A stretch of DNA of 64,000 bases from UBA12481 sp942493265 (GCA_942493265.1 OW818688.1:3224001-3288000), one strand, 5' to 3'. Shown: positions 9,289 to 18,797, counted from the first letter of the stretch. Notes: generated from the sequence alone by a model not told the origin. Translations and numbers: made by a program.

Positions 9289-11067
9289 TTAACAAACCAG
9301 GATTGCCTCAAATTTACACTTGGTTAAACAGGCCCCGCATTTTATACATTTCTCCTGGTCGATCAAATGCAGTTCTTTGCGGCTGCCGCTGATGGCATCA
9401 ACGGGGCAGTTTTTCGCACAAACGGTGCAGCCGGTGCATTTCTCTTCATCCACCGTATAGGTGAGCAGTTGTTTGCAATTTTTTGCGGGACATTTTTTGT
9501 CGCGGATATGTGCCTCATATTCATCGCGAAAGTACCGGAGTGTGGTGAGAACCGGGTTGGGTGCCGTTTGTCCGAGTCCGCATAAAGAGCTGTCCTTGAT
9601 CTGGTAAGCAAGTTCCTCAAGTATTTCAATATCTCCTTCCATTCCTTTTCCTTCACAAATCCGGGTCAGAATTTCCAGCATCCTTTTTGTTCCGATTCTG
9701 CAGAATGTGCACTTTCCGCATGATTCCTTCTGGGTGAAATCCAGAAAGAAACGGGCCATATCAACCATGCAGGTGGTTTCGTCCATCACCACCATTCCTC
9801 CTGATCCCATGATGGCTCCGGTTGCCGTAACCGAATCATAATCTATCGGTGTATCTATCAGATGTTCAGGGATACAGCCACCGGATGGTCCGCCCAGCTG
9901 AACGGCCTTGAATCTCTTGCTTTCCCTGATTCCCCCGCCCAGTTTATAGATGATGTCACGGATAGTAATGCCCATGGGGACTTCCACCAGGCCGCCGCGG
10001 GCAATTTTGCCGGTCAGTGCGAAAACTTTTGTGCCTTTGCTTTTTTCTGTTCCGTAACGGGCATAATTTTCTGCGCCATTATTGATGATCCAGGGAACAT
10101 TAGCATAAGTTTCAACATTATTTATATTGGTTGGTTTGCCCCATAATCCTTTAACTGCAGGGAAGGGGGGTCTTTTAGCAGGCATTCCCCTTTTTCCTTC
10201 AATCGAGGCCATGAGGGCGGTTTCCTCTCCGCATACGAAAGCCCCGGCACCTTCCTTTACTGCAATATCCAGATTAAATCCGGTAATCCCGGCAATATTC
10301 TGTCCCAGATATCCTCTTTCCCTGGCCTGTTGCAGTGCAATATTCAACCGGTGGATCGCCAGGGGATATTCGGCCCGGCAATATATATAGCCGGCTGTGG
10401 CCCCGATGGCGTAACCGCCGATAATCATTCCCTCAATCACGGCATGGGGATCCCCCTCAAGGAGGGAACGATCCATAAATGCTCCCGGATCCCCTTCGTC
10501 GGCATTGCAAATCACATATTTTTCTTCTGATTGGCTATTGAATGCAAAGCGCCACTTCAGACCGGTTGAAAATCCACCGCCTCCTCGACCGCGTATCCCT
10601 GAATCCAGTATCGTCTGAATCACTTCCGACTGGCTGATTTTTTCACCGGAGATCTTTTTCAGGGCCAGATAGCCTTCGCGTGCTTCATATTCTTCAATTC
10701 TTTCGGGATTGATATATCCACAGTCCCTCAGCGCAATCTTCACCTGACCCTGAAAAAAGGAATCATCAGCAGTTTCAGAAACATCTGATTTTACAAGATA
10801 TTCTGTAACAGGCCTGTGGTTGATCAGATGTTGATTAATGATTGTAACTGCCTTTTTATCATCAACATCGCCATACAGCCAGGAACCGTCCCCATCAATC
10901 ACTTCAACCAGGGGCTCCCGGTAGCACATCCCGATGCAGGAGGTTTTATCCAAAATAAAATCCAGGTTTTCAGCCTCTTTTAACGACTGTATTTTCAGAT
11001 ACACTTTGTTGCCGCCGGCTGCAATACCGCAGCTTCCGAGTCCGACAATGACTTTGGTTGGTCTCAT
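9289..11067 (-). CDS. NuoF/HndC-like NADH-binding flavo-Fe-S subunit
   Basis: A 592-residue protein of the NuoF/HoxF/HydB family. The N-terminal thioredoxin-like 2Fe-2S region carries GSCGIAAGG and SCIGMCYREP. The FMN/NADH-binding core has GRGGGGFSTGLKW near residue 170 and NADEGDPGAFMDRS near 200. The 4Fe-4S site is ESCGKCTFCRIG with a later SSLCGLG. The C-terminus adds two ferredoxin 4Fe-4S motifs (CTGCTVCAKNCP and CIKCGACLTKC). The extra C-terminal ferredoxin is typical of soluble bifurcating hydrogenases and Stn-type transhydrogenases rather than respiratory complex I. It lies 9 bases after the NuoE-like gene and 25 before the large fusion subunit. No [FeFe]-hydrogenase H-cluster subunit is encoded nearby. 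Confidence 0.9.
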   Translation of the reverse strand: MRPTKVIVGLGSCGIAAGGNKVYLKIQSLKEAENLDFILDKTSCIGMCYREPLVEVIDGDGSWLYGDVDDKKAVTIINQHLINHRPVTEYLVKSDVSETADDSFFQGQVKIALRDCGYINPERIEEYEAREGYLALKKISGEKISQSEVIQTILDSGIRGRGGGGFSTGLKWRFAFNSQSEEKYVICNADEGDPGAFMDRSLLEGDPHAVIEGMIIGGYAIGATAGYIYCRAEYPLAIHRLNIALQQARERGYLGQNIAGITGFNLDIAVKEGAGAFVCGEETALMASIEGKRGMPAKRPPFPAVKGLWGKPTNINNVETYANVPWIINNGAENYARYGTEKSKGTKVFALTGKIARGGLVEVPMGITIRDIIYKLGGGIRESKRFKAVQLGGPSGGCIPEHLIDTPIDYDSVTATGAIMGSGGMVVMDETTCMVDMARFFLDFTQKESCGKCTFCRIGTKRMLEILTRICEGKGMEGDIEILEELAYQIKDSSLCGLGQTAPNPVLTTLRYFRDEYEAHIRDKKCPAKNCKQLLTYTVDEEKCTGCTVCAKNCPVDAISGSRKELHLIDQEKCIKCGACLTKCKFEAILVC

Positions 11068-11076
11068 TCTGATATC

Positions 11077-11598
11077 TCAGGATTCCCTGGTTTTAATGTC
11101 ATTAATAACCTTAACCGCAGATTTTCCGGTTAGTTTGCCATACGATTCATCACCAATCATCATAACGGGTGCCAGTGAGCAGCATCCCAGGCAGGCAACC
11201 GATTCAAGCGTAAACAGCCCGTCGTTTGTCGTTTCTCCATCTTTAATGTGAAGGGCTTCCTCCACAGCATCGGTTATGGTGTTTGCATTCTGAACATGGC
11301 AGGCAGTACCGTGACAAACCTTGATCACAATTTTACCGGCTGGCTTCAGTCTGAATTGTGCATAAAACGTGGCAACACCATACATCTCGCTGATGCTTAA
11401 TCCGGTATGCTCGGATATAAGATTAAAGGCAGCCTCCGGTATAAAACCGTATAAATTTTGTGTTCCCTGCAGCAACGGAATCATGTTGCCTTTTTTAAAC
11501 TTGTAATGATCAATCAGGGGTAAAAGCAGGTTAAGGTCGACCTTAATTCCGGGCTCTTCCGGAATTTCGACCCATGATGGATTCCTTTGCACTCTCAT
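11077..11598 (-). CDS. NuoE/HndA-like 2Fe-2S subunit
   Basis: A 173-residue thioredoxin-fold ferredoxin of the NuoE/HydC family. The 2Fe-2S ligands are seen in CHGTACHVQ (two Cys) and ACLGCCSLAPV (two Cys of the CxxxC type). The helical N-terminal part (LLPLIDHYKFKKGNMIPLLQ) matches the family. It is the first gene of the four-gene minus-strand operon that ends with the ferritin-like gene, and passes electrons between the NuoF-like flavin and partner clusters in known homologous complexes. The start is the ATG at 11598. Confidence 0.9.
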   Translation of the reverse strand: MRVQRNPSWVEIPEEPGIKVDLNLLLPLIDHYKFKKGNMIPLLQGTQNLYGFIPEAAFNLISEHTGLSISEMYGVATFYAQFRLKPAGKIVIKVCHGTACHVQNANTITDAVEEALHIKDGETTNDGLFTLESVACLGCCSLAPVMMIGDESYGKLTGKSAVKVINDIKTRES

Positions 11599-11719
11599 GT
11601 TTAGAAAGGTTTAGATTTTTTCCGATGTGAAAATAGCAGTTCTGCCGGGAGAATCAATAAAATATTGACGCTATTCATTATTTCAGCAGTTCCGTTACTT
11701 TAGTTGCCAAATTCAAATT

Positions 11720-13198
11720 ATGAAACGGAATCTGATAATCGGGATAAGTTTGCTGACCTGCCTGAATTCATTCGGACAGGTTCAGCCGAATCCGATCCTG
11801 CCGGCTACCTGGAACATTAAAAGTGAGGAATTATTGGGGTTTGTTACCGAACTTGCCGGAGACAGGTATCAGGGAAGGCTCACCGGATCTGAGGGTTATA
11901 GAAAGTCAGCCGCATGGGTGGCACTGAAGATGGCTGAGTGGGGTATTGTTCCGGTTTCTGCTGAAAAGGGCTGGTTCCAGGAATTTCCGCAACCCTATGT
12001 AGCGGTTTTCCCTGGATGCTCACTGACCCTTCAGCTTCCACTTAACGAAAAGGATTCAGTAAACATTCCCTACCATTATTATGATGAATATATGCCTGGC
12101 AGCACGTCCGGCTCAGGAACCATCAGGGCAGGGGTTGTATTTGCCGGATATGGAATTTCCGCTCCGGAACTGGGATACGATGATTATGCCGGGATCAGTG
12201 TGAAGGGGAAAATTGTTCTCATGCGGCCGGAAGTACCTGTTAATCAGGCTATCGGAGCTGAAAAATTTACCCCCTGGCAGCCCTATTCAACCCATCAGTA
12301 TAAAATGCGCAATGCCATTGACCATGGTGCCATTGGTATTCTGTATCATTATGGTCCGCTTGCCAACACAAATAATGATTATCACAAGGATCTGATCGTT
12401 ACCATGGTCGGGACCCGCGTGGTGGAAGATCTTTTCAAGGGAACCGGACGCACCTATGGCGATGTGGTTAACAGAATAGCTTCCGATCTGAAGCCACATT
12501 CCTTTTTAACCGGTAAAACGGTGACTATGAAAAATGTAACAGAATATCATCCCAACGGTGTAGGGATGAATGTGATGGGACTTATTCCAGGATCTGATCC
12601 GGTACTAAAAAATGAGGTGGTCATCATCGGGGGGCATCTCGACCATTGCGGGATGGCTTGGGAAACTTGTCCCGGGGCCAATGATAATGCCTCAGGAGTG
12701 GCGGTTATGCTGGGAGTGGCAAAAGCTCTCGCTACGTCAGGTTTTCATTTTAAAAGATCCATCCTTATTATCGGATTGGGGGCCGAAGAGCAGGGATTGG
12801 TGGGCTCAAAAGTCTATGCCGCCGATCCGGCTTTTCCCACAAAACATACCGTTGGGTTCATCAATCTTGATTGTGTAGGTATTGGTCCCAACTTGCATGC
12901 CGGCGGGGGACTAAATTATCCGGATCTGTATAAGCCTATTGATCAGGCTAATGTGAATTATGTGCACCGGAATCTTACCACATCATTGAGTACGAATTTA
13001 GGCCGGCCCCGTTCAGATGCCGCGATATTCATGCAGGCAGGTATTCCAACAGTCAGCTTCTCATCTTCGGGTGGTCAGGGCGCCTATCATACTCCGGCAG
13101 ATACCCCTTCAACCATCTGGCCGGAAACACTGGAAGACCTGGCAACCATCCTTACCCTGGCGGTGGCAGAGCTCGCGGTGGTATCAGGGAAAAATTAG
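11720..13198 (+). CDS. Secreted M28-family zinc peptidase with PA insert
   Basis: A 492-residue exported aminopeptidase-like protein. The signal peptide (MKRNLIIGISLLTCLNSFGQ) is followed by a protease-associated (PA) domain around residues 110-260 and the M28 catalytic domain from about 280. The two-zinc ligands are visible as HLDH (about 306), GANDNASG (about 319), GAEEQGL (about 355), NLDCVG (about 390) and YHTPADT (about 456), so the active site is complete. The substrate is probably peptide N-termini in the periplasm or outside. It stands alone, divergent from the transhydrogenase operon and convergent with the SLC13 gene. Confidence 0.9.
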   Translation: MKRNLIIGISLLTCLNSFGQVQPNPILPATWNIKSEELLGFVTELAGDRYQGRLTGSEGYRKSAAWVALKMAEWGIVPVSAEKGWFQEFPQPYVAVFPGCSLTLQLPLNEKDSVNIPYHYYDEYMPGSTSGSGTIRAGVVFAGYGISAPELGYDDYAGISVKGKIVLMRPEVPVNQAIGAEKFTPWQPYSTHQYKMRNAIDHGAIGILYHYGPLANTNNDYHKDLIVTMVGTRVVEDLFKGTGRTYGDVVNRIASDLKPHSFLTGKTVTMKNVTEYHPNGVGMNVMGLIPGSDPVLKNEVVIIGGHLDHCGMAWETCPGANDNASGVAVMLGVAKALATSGFHFKRSILIIGLGAEEQGLVGSKVYAADPAFPTKHTVGFINLDCVGIGPNLHAGGGLNYPDLYKPIDQANVNYVHRNLTTSLSTNLGRPRSDAAIFMQAGIPTVSFSSSGGQGAYHTPADTPSTIWPETLEDLATILTLAVAELAVVSGKN

Positions 13199-13209
13199 TG
13201 TCTCCGTGG

Positions 13210-14721
13210 TTATTTTCCTGCCCAGGCTGGAAATTCCCCCGGAGTGATATTGAATACGGCTGATCCGATAAAATAGACGACCCCTGCGGTGATAATCGCA
13301 CCGATCAGATTTAACAGGAAGCCGGTTTTTGCCATTTCTGCGATGGTTACCCGGCGGGTTCCGAAAATGATTGCATTTGGCGGGGTGCCTGCTGGCAGCA
13401 TAAAGGCCATGGAGGCAGATAAGGTAGCCGGCAACATAAATAATAACGGATGTGTTTGAGTGGCAATGGCCATCCCGGCCAGCACCGGCAGGATCATTTC
13501 CGTGGTAGCGGTATTGGAGGTGAGCTCGGTGAGAAAAGTTACCAGAAGGCTTATAATTAAAATGATTACGATCGGTGGTAAGACGGAGATTCCCTGCAGT
13601 TGTTCTCCGAGCCAAAGTGAAAGTCCGGAATCCCTGAATCCATTTGCCAACGCGAACCCTCCACCAAAAAGGAGGACAATGTCCCAGGGTAAATGGCTGG
13701 CAGTATCCCAATCCATGATCCTCTGACCGGGTTGGTTTTTTGCCGGTATCATAAACAGCGGAAGTGATAACGCCATAGCAACGGTTCCGTCATTGATGAA
13801 TGCAGGTTTGCCGAAAAGGGATGCCCATCCCCGAATGGTGGTGGTCCCGATTTCAATATCGGAGCGGGTAATCCACAGCAGTGCCATCAAAAGGAAAAAG
13901 ACCAGGACGATGCTTTCCTCCCGGCTCATCGGACCCAAATATTTTTTCATCTGTTTGATTGGCAGATCTTTAACTGCCTTTGTTTTGCTACCTCTGGCAA
14001 ATCTGAGATACAACAAAAAAAAGGCGACAGTTAGCATTATGAGTCCTGCAGGAACGGCAAACAGCATCCATTGCAGAAAGGTGATCGCGGGGGCCTGCGG
14101 AAACATCACCTGGTAAATCCTGAGGAATGAAAGATTGGGAGGTGTGCCAACGAGTGTCATGATACCCCCGATGGATGCACTGTAAGCTACTCCCAGCAAT
14201 ACCCCCACCGAGAAGGATCTCTTTCTTTCAGGTTCAGGTTCAATTTCCGTAAGAACCGAAACCAGGATCGGAACCACCATCATGGCTGTTGCGGTATTCG
14301 ACATCCACATGCTTAATAATGCCGTGGCAATCATAAAACCCAGCAGCAGCCTTGATTTACCGGTTCCGGTAATACTCAGGATATTCAGGGCAATCCGCTT
14401 ATGCAGATTCCATCGCTGCATGGCGAGGGCAATCAGAAATCCCCCGATAAAAAGAAAAATTACATGATTGAAATAGGCGGACGAAACGGTTTGCCCGTCC
14501 ATGATACCCAAAAGCGGAAACAGTGCCACTGGCAAAAGTGAGGTGATCGCCAGCGGAACAGCTTCTGTTATCCACCAGATTGCCATCCAGGCGGCAATGG
14601 CAAGGGTAAAACCTATTTCGGGATGCTCAATGTCCGGGTGGTAAAAGAATATGATTGCAAAAGCTGTTAGTGGCCCCACCCACAAGGCAATCTTTTTCCC
14701 ACCGGAGATTGAGATTTCCAT
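13210..14721 (-). CDS. SLC13/DASS-family sodium-coupled anion transporter
   Basis: A 503-residue inner-membrane permease with about 11-12 hydrophobic segments. The two pseudo-symmetric SNT signatures of the divalent-anion:sodium symporter family are present: MSNTATAMMVVPI near residue 145 and TSNTATTEMILPV near residue 405. Substrates in the family are dicarboxylates, citrate or sulfate; the sequence alone does not decide which. Its start overlaps the purC stop by one base (TGATG), so it is translated from the same message as purC, although no metabolic link is obvious. Confidence 0.88.
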   Translation of the reverse strand: MEISISGGKKIALWVGPLTAFAIIFFYHPDIEHPEIGFTLAIAAWMAIWWITEAVPLAITSLLPVALFPLLGIMDGQTVSSAYFNHVIFLFIGGFLIALAMQRWNLHKRIALNILSITGTGKSRLLLGFMIATALLSMWMSNTATAMMVVPILVSVLTEIEPEPERKRSFSVGVLLGVAYSASIGGIMTLVGTPPNLSFLRIYQVMFPQAPAITFLQWMLFAVPAGLIMLTVAFFLLYLRFARGSKTKAVKDLPIKQMKKYLGPMSREESIVLVFFLLMALLWITRSDIEIGTTTIRGWASLFGKPAFINDGTVAMALSLPLFMIPAKNQPGQRIMDWDTASHLPWDIVLLFGGGFALANGFRDSGLSLWLGEQLQGISVLPPIVIILIISLLVTFLTELTSNTATTEMILPVLAGMAIATQTHPLLFMLPATLSASMAFMLPAGTPPNAIIFGTRRVTIAEMAKTGFLLNLIGAIITAGVVYFIGSAVFNITPGEFPAWAGK

Positions 14722-15665
14722 CAGATTTTTGAAAGGAAGGCGAGAATATTGCGCTCAATCCGACCCATTACATCAGTTGAATCTGCCCGGTTAAATTGCT
14801 CACCGGTGATCTGCTCAAACAACTCGATATATCTTTCAGAGGTCTCGCTGACAAATGCATCAGGCATAAATGGAACGGTTTGACCTTCTTTGCCCTGGAA
14901 GTTGTTTTCAATCAGCCATTGACGTACAAATTCCTTGGACAGCTGACGCTGCTCGATGCCCTTCCTGAAATTCTCATCATAAGTATCTCCATAGAAATAG
15001 CGACTGGAATCAGGGGTATGGATTTCATCGATCAGATAGATTTTTCCATCCTGAATCCCGAACTCATACTTGGTGTCGACCAGGATCAGTCCCATACCGG
15101 CAGCCATCTCGGTGCCGCGTTGAAAGAGTTTATAGGTATAGTCTTCCACCTGAGTATAGATATCGGCCGATACCAGTTTGTTGGCAATAATTTCTTCCCG
15201 GCTGATATCTTCATCATGGCCGATATGAGCCTTTGTGGTAGGGGTGATGATGGGCTTGTCGAATTTTTGATTTTCCTTCATCCCTTCCGGCATCGGGATT
15301 CCGCAGATGGAACGCTTGCCGGATTTGTATTCGCGCCAGGCATGTCCGGTGAGATAACCCCTGATCACCATCTCAACGGGAAGCGGTTCAGCTTTGCGTC
15401 CGATAGTTACCATAGGATCAGGCGTGGTAATCTTCCAATTCGGTACTATATCGCTGGTCGCATCCAGAAATTTCGATGCAATCTGATTCAATACCTGCCC
15501 TTTATAGGGTATACCTTTGGGTAAAACCACGTCGAAGGCTGATATACGGTCGCTGACCACCATAACCAGATATTTATCACTGATGTTATAAACGTCGCGG
15601 ACTTTTCCCTTGTACAGGCTGATCTGTCCCGGAAAATTGAATTCAGTCTTGATTATTGCTTCCAT
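14721..15665 (-). CDS. purC: Phosphoribosylaminoimidazole-succinocarboxamide synthase
   Basis: SAICAR synthetase of de novo purine synthesis, joining CAIR and aspartate at the cost of ATP. It has 314 residues, matching the longer bacterial/yeast-like form. Family motifs include LYKGKVRDVYNI near residue 16, SDRISAFDVVLP near 40, the PVEMVIRGYLTG stretch near 95, and LVDTKYEFG with IDEIHTPDSSRY further on. It is the middle gene of a phoH-purC-SLC13 run (20 bases after phoH, one-base overlap with the transporter gene). Confidence 0.95.
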   Translation of the reverse strand: MEAIIKTEFNFPGQISLYKGKVRDVYNISDKYLVMVVSDRISAFDVVLPKGIPYKGQVLNQIASKFLDATSDIVPNWKITTPDPMVTIGRKAEPLPVEMVIRGYLTGHAWREYKSGKRSICGIPMPEGMKENQKFDKPIITPTTKAHIGHDEDISREEIIANKLVSADIYTQVEDYTYKLFQRGTEMAAGMGLILVDTKYEFGIQDGKIYLIDEIHTPDSSRYFYGDTYDENFRKGIEQRQLSKEFVRQWLIENNFQGKEGQTVPFMPDAFVSETSERYIELFEQITGEQFNRADSTDVMGRIERNILAFLSKI

Positions 15666-15685
15666 CTGTATGTGTATTAACGAAA

Positions 15686-16630
15686 TTACTTGGTATCATA
15701 TGCTCTGACAATCTGCTCAACCAGTCGGTGGCGGATAATATCCTCACGGGTGAATTCAACAATCGCAATACCGGGAATTCCGGCTAGGATTGTCTTGGCA
15801 TGGATTAACCCGGATTTGTTGGGATCGGGTAAATCGACCTGTGTGATATCGCCTGTAACGGCAAATTTTGCGTACTCACCCATTCGGGTCAGGAACATTT
15901 TCAGCTGGTTGATCGAAGCATTCTGGGCTTCATCGAGAATGACAAAGGCATTATCCAGGGTACGTCCACGCATGAAAGCCAGTGGCGCGATCTGAATAAC
16001 ATTATCTTCCATGAATTCCTTGAGTTTCCGTGCCGGCATCATGTCGAGCAGCGCATCATACAACGGCTGAAGGTAAGGATCGAGCTTCTCCCTCAGGTCT
16101 CCCGGCAAAAATCCCAGATTTTCGCCAGATTCAACGGCAGGACGGCTTAAAATGATTCTTTTTACTTCATGATTGCGGAGTGCCCTTACCGCCAATGCCA
16201 CGGCGATGTAGGTTTTCCCTGAGCCTGCCGGACCGGTGGCGATAAGCAGATCATGATTCCGGTATTTTTCAACCATCTCCTTCTGGTGTGCGGTCCGCGA
16301 ACGGATAGGTTTTCCATTGGTTCCGAATATCAGGATATCTTCCTCACCGGGCTCAATGCCCCCCGTGCCGGCTGTTCCGTTTTCAATCATAATACCTTCG
16401 AGCTCAACCGGGGTAAGCCGGTTGTATTTGTCGACATAGCCGAAAAGTTTTTCCATCTTCTCCTCAAAGCGGACGATTTCAGCAGCTTCACCAACAGCTT
16501 TCAACTGGTCGCCGCGGGCAATAAGCTTGATCTTCGGAAAAAAACGTTTGATGATCTCCAGGTGTTGGTTATTAGCACCATACAGCACTAACAGGTCGAT
16601 CCCTTTTAAATAGATGATTTTTTCAATCAT
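15686..16630 (-). CDS. phoH: PhoH-family ATPase
   Basis: A 314-residue cytoplasmic P-loop ATPase. The Walker A motif is GPAGSGKTYIA near residue 136 and Walker B is FVILDEAQNA near residue 230; the N-terminal region (residues 1-100) is the short nucleic-acid-binding-like segment of bacterial YbeZ/PhoH proteins. Homologues act with YbeY in RNA/ribosome metabolism; the precise function is unsettled. It is the first gene of the phoH-purC-SLC13 run and is divergent from the SAM-hydrolase gene. Confidence 0.9.
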   Translation of the reverse strand: MIEKIIYLKGIDLLVLYGANNQHLEIIKRFFPKIKLIARGDQLKAVGEAAEIVRFEEKMEKLFGYVDKYNRLTPVELEGIMIENGTAGTGGIEPGEEDILIFGTNGKPIRSRTAHQKEMVEKYRNHDLLIATGPAGSGKTYIAVALAVRALRNHEVKRIILSRPAVESGENLGFLPGDLREKLDPYLQPLYDALLDMMPARKLKEFMEDNVIQIAPLAFMRGRTLDNAFVILDEAQNASINQLKMFLTRMGEYAKFAVTGDITQVDLPDPNKSGLIHAKTILAGIPGIAIVEFTREDIIRHRLVEQIVRAYDTK

Positions 16631-16648
16631 GCAGTTAAGATAAAGTCG

Positions 16649-16675
16649 TATTTTTGAGCCTATCAGGCAAAAATA
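16649..16675. promoter_or_regulatory. Back-to-back -7 boxes between phoH and the SAM-hydrolase gene
   Basis: TATTTTTG occurs on the + strand at 16649-16656 (towards the SAM-hydrolase gene) and again on the minus strand at 16675-16668 (towards phoH). Both match TANNTTTG exactly and they face outward in a 78-base divergent gap. The minus-strand box has TTTC at 16697-16694, 18 bases upstream, as a near -33 element. Confidence 0.5.
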
Positions 16676-16708
16676 AGGATTATCACGGATTCTGAAACGG
16701 GTTCATGC

Positions 16709-17533
16709 ATGACGTTTATTACTTTAACCACAGATTGGCAAACCAGCGACTATTATTCGGGCATGATCAAAGGCCGGCTGTTGCGTCTGATGCCCGATGC
16801 GGTTATCATTGAGATCAATCAGCACATCGAACCTTTCCATGTTTTACAGGCTTCATTTGTTCTCCGGCAGGTACTGCCTGAATATCCGGAAGGCACTATT
16901 CACCTCTTTTTAGTCAATCAGGGTCATCAGCCGGGGATCTGGCCGGCCATCGTGAAGTATAAAAACCAATTTCTGGTGGGCTGGGATGATGGAATCCTTT
17001 CACATATCATGGATTCGGATCCCGATTATTACCTGAGGCTCGATCACGGAATTCTCGAAGGAATCGATCAGCTGTCGGGTATCGGAGAGCCAATGCTGAA
17101 CATTGAACCCAGCTTTCCCGAGTTATCACTTTTCACAAGAATCAGCCTGTTCCTGTCAAAAGGATATACACTGGACCAGGTGGGACCGAATGTGCCGGAT
17201 TTCAGCCGGTCGAATGCCTGGTTGCCGGTCATTCAAAAAAATCAGATCGATGGCCAGGTGGTCTTTATTGATTCGTACCGAAATGCGATCACCAATATCC
17301 CCAAAGCTGAATTTGTGAGGGCAGGCGCCGGCAGAGACTTTGAAATAACCATAAAATCAAACCGTTACAAAATATACGGTATCAGTAATACTTACCTGGA
17401 ATCCGATCCGGGTGAACTTCTGGCAATATTCAATTCAGCCGGGTTGCTGGAAATTGCCATTGTGCAGGGAAATGCAGCAGAGCTCATGGGATTTGAACCC
17501 GGTACACCGATTAAAATAAAATTTGATGAATAA
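16709..17533 (+). CDS. SAM hydroxide adenosyltransferase-family protein (DUF62)
   Basis: A 274-residue two-domain protein of the family that hydrolyses S-adenosylmethionine to adenosine and methionine and that also includes fluorinase and chlorinase. The start TLTTDWQTSDYYSGMIKG and the segment VGWDDGILS are recognisable. The usual DPGVG..R loop reads NQGHQPGIWP here, so the Asp-Arg-His site of the archaeal enzymes is not conserved as such. I recall similar divergence in other Bacteroidota members, so catalysis should be treated as unproven. The gene overlaps mazG by eight bases, suggesting a shared housekeeping (nucleotide/cofactor clean-up) message. Confidence 0.8.
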   Translation: MTFITLTTDWQTSDYYSGMIKGRLLRLMPDAVIIEINQHIEPFHVLQASFVLRQVLPEYPEGTIHLFLVNQGHQPGIWPAIVKYKNQFLVGWDDGILSHIMDSDPDYYLRLDHGILEGIDQLSGIGEPMLNIEPSFPELSLFTRISLFLSKGYTLDQVGPNVPDFSRSNAWLPVIQKNQIDGQVVFIDSYRNAITNIPKAEFVRAGAGRDFEITIKSNRYKIYGISNTYLESDPGELLAIFNSAGLLEIAIVQGNAAELMGFEPGTPIKIKFDE

Positions 17534-18311
17534 TAACAGGGAAGAAACATTGCAGTCGTTTAACCGTCTGCTGGATATCATGGATGAATTGAGGGCAAAG
17601 TGTCCCTGGGACAAGGAACAGACCCTTGAAAGCCTGAGAACCTTAACGATAGAAGAGACGTACGAACTGGCCGATGCCATTCTGGATAAGGATCTTCCGG
17701 GAATCAGAGAGGAACTTGGGGATATCCTGCTGCATATTGTTTTCTACGCGAAGATCGGTCTGGAAAAAGAGTCTTTTACCATGAAGGATGTAATCGACGG
17801 GATAAATAAAAAGCTGATATACAGGCATCCTCATATTTTCGGGGATGTTGTGGTCGGAGATGCCCGGGAGGTTGAGCAAAACTGGGAAAAGATCAAGCTA
17901 ACTGAACATGCGGGGAAAACGGTATTGGGAGGCATACCCACCTCGCTGCCTGCGATGATCAAAGCATACCGGATTCAGGACAAGGCCCGCGGTGTCGGTT
18001 TTGACTGGGATCACCGGGATCAGGTATGGGATAAGGTGAAGGAGGAGATCGGCGAATTAATGTCTGAGCTTGAAACCCAGGAATCGGAAGACCGAATTGA
18101 GGCGGAATTCGGTGATGTGCTTTTCAGTCTGATCAATGCAGCCAGGCTCTATCAGATTAATCCTGAGAATGCACTTGAAAGGACCAACCTTAAGTTCATT
18201 CACCGGTTTAACTATCTCGAGCAAGCCACTGCCAAAAGGGGATTGAACCTCCGGAATATGACGGTAAACGAGATGGACCAATTTTGGAACGAGGCAAAAA
18301 AGACGGAATAA
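17526..18311 (+). CDS. mazG: Nucleoside triphosphate pyrophosphohydrolase MazG
   Basis: House-cleaning enzyme that converts NTPs to NMPs plus pyrophosphate. The 261-residue protein contains two MazG folds: CPWDKEQTLESL near residue 20 with the EETYELADA metal-binding helix and EELGDILLHIVFY in the first, and EIGELMSELE with EFGDVLFSLIN in the second. The start is the ATG at 17526; a TTG three bases earlier is possible. It overlaps the preceding gene by eight bases and converges on the DUF5606 gene. Confidence 0.93.
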   Translation: MNNNREETLQSFNRLLDIMDELRAKCPWDKEQTLESLRTLTIEETYELADAILDKDLPGIREELGDILLHIVFYAKIGLEKESFTMKDVIDGINKKLIYRHPHIFGDVVVGDAREVEQNWEKIKLTEHAGKTVLGGIPTSLPAMIKAYRIQDKARGVGFDWDHRDQVWDKVKEEIGELMSELETQESEDRIEAEFGDVLFSLINAARLYQINPENALERTNLKFIHRFNYLEQATAKRGLNLRNMTVNEMDQFWNEAKKTE

Positions 18312-18320
18312 AAGCCCGGA

Positions 18321-18761
18321 TTATTCGGCTGGTGCAGTCTCTGCAGATTCTGCGGATTCTGCAGGTTCATCCATCGTCCAGTCGATCTTCCCTGAGGTAA
18401 CGAGAATATTATACCAGGTCAGGATTTTCTTCATATCGGATACGTATACCTTATTGCGGTCGTATGTTGGCAAAATGGTTGCGAAATATTCCTTGATCTG
18501 GTCAGTGGTGGATTTTTTAGGATCCAGAATAGTTTTACCGTCTTCTTTCTGATGGATCTCGAAGAAAACTTCCTTCAGAGGCTTGTCCTCGGTTTCAGTA
18601 AAAACGGCAATTTCTTCCATGGAACTTACGTGACTGCTTGAGTGTACCGGCAGCCTGTGTCCGGTTTCAAGGTTTTCAGCTATCAATATACTCTTACCTT
18701 GTGAAACTAATTTATAAAGTCCCGGTTGTCCTGAAATGGCAATAAAATCCTTAATATCCAT
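18321..18761 (-). CDS. DUF5606-family protein
   Basis: A 146-residue protein of unknown function confined, as far as I know, to Bacteroidota. The N-terminal half (FIAISGQPGLYKLVSQGK) looks like a small beta-barrel, followed by a helical part (IKEYFATILPTYDRNKVYVS). The last roughly 15 residues are an Ala/Glu/Ser repeat tail (AESAESAETA) encoded by a near-tandem repeat at 18341-18365. It is the last gene of the nusB-to-DUF5606 run. Confidence 0.8.
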   Translation of the reverse strand: MDIKDFIAISGQPGLYKLVSQGKSILIAENLETGHRLPVHSSSHVSSMEEIAVFTETEDKPLKEVFFEIHQKEDGKTILDPKKSTTDQIKEYFATILPTYDRNKVYVSDMKKILTWYNILVTSGKIDWTMDEPAESAESAETAPAE

Positions 18762-18797
18762 GATCTGTAAAAATTTGAGGATGCAAATATAGGTAAA

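Noticed and set aside
14796..15524. 242-residue open frame opposite purC
   Set aside because: Antisense to a highly conserved purC; no recognisable domain.
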